Part shown: positions 16,576-18,691 of the stretch, piece after piece
How positions within the stretch are numbered: position 1 is the first letter of the stretch
Layout: each line of letters starts with the position of its first letter
Assembly: GCA_014904985.1 (NCBI GenBank)
Contig: MU129227.1
Coordinates: 30,659-49,349, forward strand
Source: Hydnum rufescens UP504
Lineage: Eukaryota; Basidiomycota; Agaricomycetes; Cantharellales; Hydnaceae
Direction: 5' to 3'
DNA: 18,691 nucleotides
Made by a program: the position numbers and the translations under genes
Notes under the pieces: generated by a model
What the model saw: the letters and a program-made list of their open reading frames with translations, nothing else
Database searches by the model: none
What the model was told of the DNA's origin: nothing

Positions 16576-16797
16576 CTAAAAGGGCATACGCCGTGCCACA
16601 GTAGGTGAGAGTGAAGTGAGAGGACATGCTGGACTGTTGATGCGGAGACTGGGGCCCTGGCCCCGTCCGATGCAGCCACCATCGCAATCCGGTAAGCCGC
16701 CTATCCACTGACATTGCATTTCTACGGGACAGAGACACTCAAGTCCAGGGTGTAGAGATAGAAATCTCAGCGGGTGCGCATACATACCATTCGACAA
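16576..16797 (-). CDS. Short cysteine-rich ORF, unidentified
   Basis: The 73-residue frame holds CLCPVEMQCQWIGGLPDCDGGC, a CxW-G-P-C-C spacing that loosely recalls a small Cys-rich module seen in secreted basidiomycete proteins. There is no clear signal peptide and the frame may be one exon of a larger gene or a relic. It lies just outside the inverted duplication. The family link is a weak impression, not an identification. Confidence 0.25.
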   Translation of the reverse strand: MSNGMYAHPLRFLSLHPGLECLCPVEMQCQWIGGLPDCDGGCIGRGQGPSLRINSPACPLTSLSPTVARRMPF

Positions 16798-17345
16798 ATA
16801 TGTGATGGAGCAATGGACCCTAATCTAATCGTTGAAGTAGAGTAACTCCGCCTAGAGTGTAATTGCACCAGAATCCTTTAACTTACCATGTTCCCTATTC
16901 ATGGCAACGCGTGATCTTCCTTGTTCGTTTACAGATTCATCCCTCGGCCAGGGAGAAGCTTTGTGCCTCGTTCACTGCTGCCCAGTCCTCTGAAGAACCA
17001 CCAATTGTGGATAGCATGCAGCCCATACCATGCCGACATGGCCCACAGCACCTTCGGAAAGCCAGGTTCCAGTATCCTGTATAATAGGGTGTCTCGCAGA
17101 TTCCAGGGATTTTGGTTGATGTCGAGGCGAAACCTGTGGAATTTTCCACAGCCCGGAGTGCCTCCAGTCTTTTGGGGAGGTGTAGGGTTTGAATTTGATG
17201 TTGGGAAGAGACAGTTTACATGTATTTACATGGAACCCTTTCCTGATTAACAGTCTTTTCAGTGGCCACTGTAGCCCGTCATTCAACACCTGAGATAGTC
17301 CCCAGTCGAGCAAGTACATCAAATACCCGACTCTGCTTCCTGGAT
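16798..17345. other. Region without a confident gene
   Basis: Overlapping frames of about 110 residues exist on both strands (plus 16921-17250, minus 17322-16972) but none shows a recognisable motif. A possible acceptor-like tract (CTTCCTTGTTCGTTTACAG) ends near 16933 on the plus strand, so an exon of an unrecognised host gene is possible. Confidence 0.3.
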
Positions 17346-17351
17346 AAGTTC

Positions 17352-17577
17352 ATATCGATATCGAAATATGAGAGCGAGGTTTTCTGATTGAGATTGCAGT
17401 AGGGAATATAGTAGGAAGAGTACAAGGAACATTGAGGGACTGACAGCTCCAGCTATTCGAACGAGCAAGAGAATGGGCCCGGGTTGTGAGAGTGGGTGCG
17501 AGGCTCAAGGTGGCCGTGAGAAAATCAGCACTGCCATTGCTCGCTATTACATAACCCACTTATGTAAGCTTCATGCG
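17352..17577 (-). repeat. Second copy of spacer repeat 7773-7995
   Basis: An inverted, diverged copy (about 85-90% by eye) of the non-palindromic centre of the duplication. It carries GTTATGTAATAGCGAG and TTTCGATATCGATATGAA on the minus strand. The homology starts at GTTCC-CATGAAGCTTACAT, so only the part beyond the HNH-like unit is present. No HNH-like sequence flanks it. Confidence 0.8.
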
Positions 17578-17630
17578 GAACTACCCCTTACACTGTGGGT
17601 CCGGGAAGCAGAGTCAGGTATTTGATGTGC

Positions 17631-17648
17631 TTGATGATGATGATGATG
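17631..17648 (+). repeat. Short (GAT)n microsatellite
   Basis: Five tandem GAT/TGA triplets. Between 17649 and 17858 nothing else is recognised. Confidence 0.8.
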
Positions 17649-17858
17649 AAATCAATTTTAAGCCCGTATCTGTGCCATGAAGGCGTATGCCAGGCCACCA
17701 ATGTATCCACTACATCAACTTATCACCGAGGACCCCATAACGTTAAACTCCGGCCCCCGCTTGTCTCAGTCCTTGCCCCGCGAATTACTGGCACCCCTTC
17801 CAAGAGGACCCCTCACCCAATCTCCCCTGCTAGCAGCCCAGATTGATTAAGTAAGGCC

Positions 17859-18691
17859 ATGGACCAATTTGCCCAGCCGGTTTTGCTGTTGAAGCAGCCC
17901 CAGAAGGGCACAACAACTCTCTCCCAGCATAATCCGTGAGACCAGTTCGAGAGATACCCACACCCCCACCACACACACACACCCTCCTACCCCTCTCCCC
18001 TCCCCACATCCCCCCCTGCCCCATAATGGCGGCTCCAAGTTTCCCAGACCGCAATAACCCAGCAACATTGATATGGAACTCCACCCCCAGACGAGTCCAA
18101 TGCCTCTCCACCCCAAGCTAACCCACAGGCTAGCCAAGTCGGGCCTGCCAGATCCGCTAAGTCCACTAACGGCATTGCTCACCAGCCCTATGTTAAGGAC
18201 CAGGATGCCCGCCAGGACCCCTAGCCCAAGACACAAACAAACAAGAGTAAATAATGGTACACAAGACAGCATTTCCGAGCCTTTCGCCATGGAAGAAGCC
18301 AATGCTGAGTACAGACATGGTGCAGCCTTATTAATGCTATTGTGACTAACCTTGAGTCAGCATGAGAGCAGGTCACTAACCTCCTAGAGACAGTGGGCCC
18401 TCTCACCATCCCCCCTAATTACATTGACATTGATAGGATCACGAGTGTGGTAGATGAGATCTCCTCACTCCTTGGCTTGTCGGGCCCCCTGCCACCCCTG
18501 CCCACTCAAGATCTGGAGCCCCGCCTGGATGCTTCGGCCACAGACGAGCTAAACCTCACCAAAGAGACGTGCCTAGTTCAGGCAAAGACAATCCAAACCT
18601 TATCAGAGACGATCCAATGCCTCCAACTTGGTCTATCCCCGGTCCATTCTCCTGAAATACCATATTCTGTCAGCCCTGCCAACTGCCCACC
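17859..18691 (+). pseudogene. Decayed reading frame of unknown family, open at right edge
   Basis: From the ATG at 17859 one frame can be followed to the window end. It is interrupted by TGA (17937), TGA (18069), TAG (18222), TAA (18252) and TGA (18363), with a short frame slip at about 18255-18332. The N-terminal half is Pro/Gln/Ser-rich. The C-terminal half (INAIVTNLESA, QVTNLLETVGP, RITSVVDEISSLLG) looks helical. TGA and TAG in place of CGA and CAG fit C-to-T decay. A gag-like or ORF1-like transposon protein is a guess from composition and neighbourhood. No signature domain is visible before the window ends. Confidence 0.4.
17956..18023 (+). repeat. CA/CT-rich low-complexity tract
   Basis: Pyrimidine-rich plus strand with ACACACAC and CCCTCTCCCC runs. 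It lies inside the decayed reading frame 17859-18691 and would encode a Pro/His/Ser-rich stretch. Confidence 0.85.

Noticed and set aside
17847..18302. Minus-strand frame rich in Gly, Leu and Val resembling a membrane protein.
   Set aside because: It covers the CA/CT low-complexity tract in antisense. The plus-strand frame shows a better, though decayed, coding pattern.

Overview
The window looks like nuclear DNA from a filamentous fungus, most likely a basidiomycete (Agaricomycetes). The evidence is four spliceosomal introns of only 50-59 nt in a host-type gene, Ty1/copia retrotransposons with a basidiomycete-like gag zinc knuckle, and heavy CpG-to-TpG/CpA decay in the transposons. No rRNA, tRNA, CRISPR array or bacterial operon is visible. 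The species cannot be named from this sequence.

Region 1 (1-4320) is the unusual part. It holds 13 copies of a composite module of about 130-150 bp. Each module has hairpin A (CCACACACCCGC-type stem), then 5-13 nt later a spliceosomal 5' splice site, then hairpin B inside the intron (GCAAAAAGAGCAGC-type stem), a TACTAAC-like branch site and a YAG acceptor, giving introns of 94-115 nt. Three modules on the minus strand and ten on the plus strand diverge from a palindrome of about 200 bp per arm centred near 1251. Stem substitutions are often compensated, and the loops read as UUCG and GNRA tetraloops on the same strand as the splice signals. The A/C-rich exons between introns form no continuous reading frame, so divergent multi-intron non-coding transcripts, or an expanded introner-like element, are the best readings.

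Region 2 (4430-5912) is a truncated copia relative on the minus strand: gag plus the start of protease, with one likely LTR. Region 3 (5913-8780 and 15585-16520) is an inverted duplication. Copy 1 (plus) carries an intact five-exon gene resembling the fungal HNH-nuclease family but apparently lacking the HNH core. Copy 2 (minus) is a pseudogene of the same gene. A copia element (8781-15579, minus) sits in its last exon with a 5-bp target duplication, and copy 1 preserves the empty site.

The copia element has LTRs of 389 and 390 bp, a primer-binding site like that of Drosophila copia, a polypurine tract, and gag-protease-integrase-RT-RNase H. The RT-RNase H part is present twice, as a 1.8-kb tandem duplication. 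Both RT copies carry HVDN in place of the catalytic xVDD motif, and stops and frameshifts break the open reading frames, so the element is dead. Region 4 (16523-18691) has a short cysteine-rich ORF, a third fragment of the spacer repeat, low-complexity DNA and a decayed reading frame running off the right edge.
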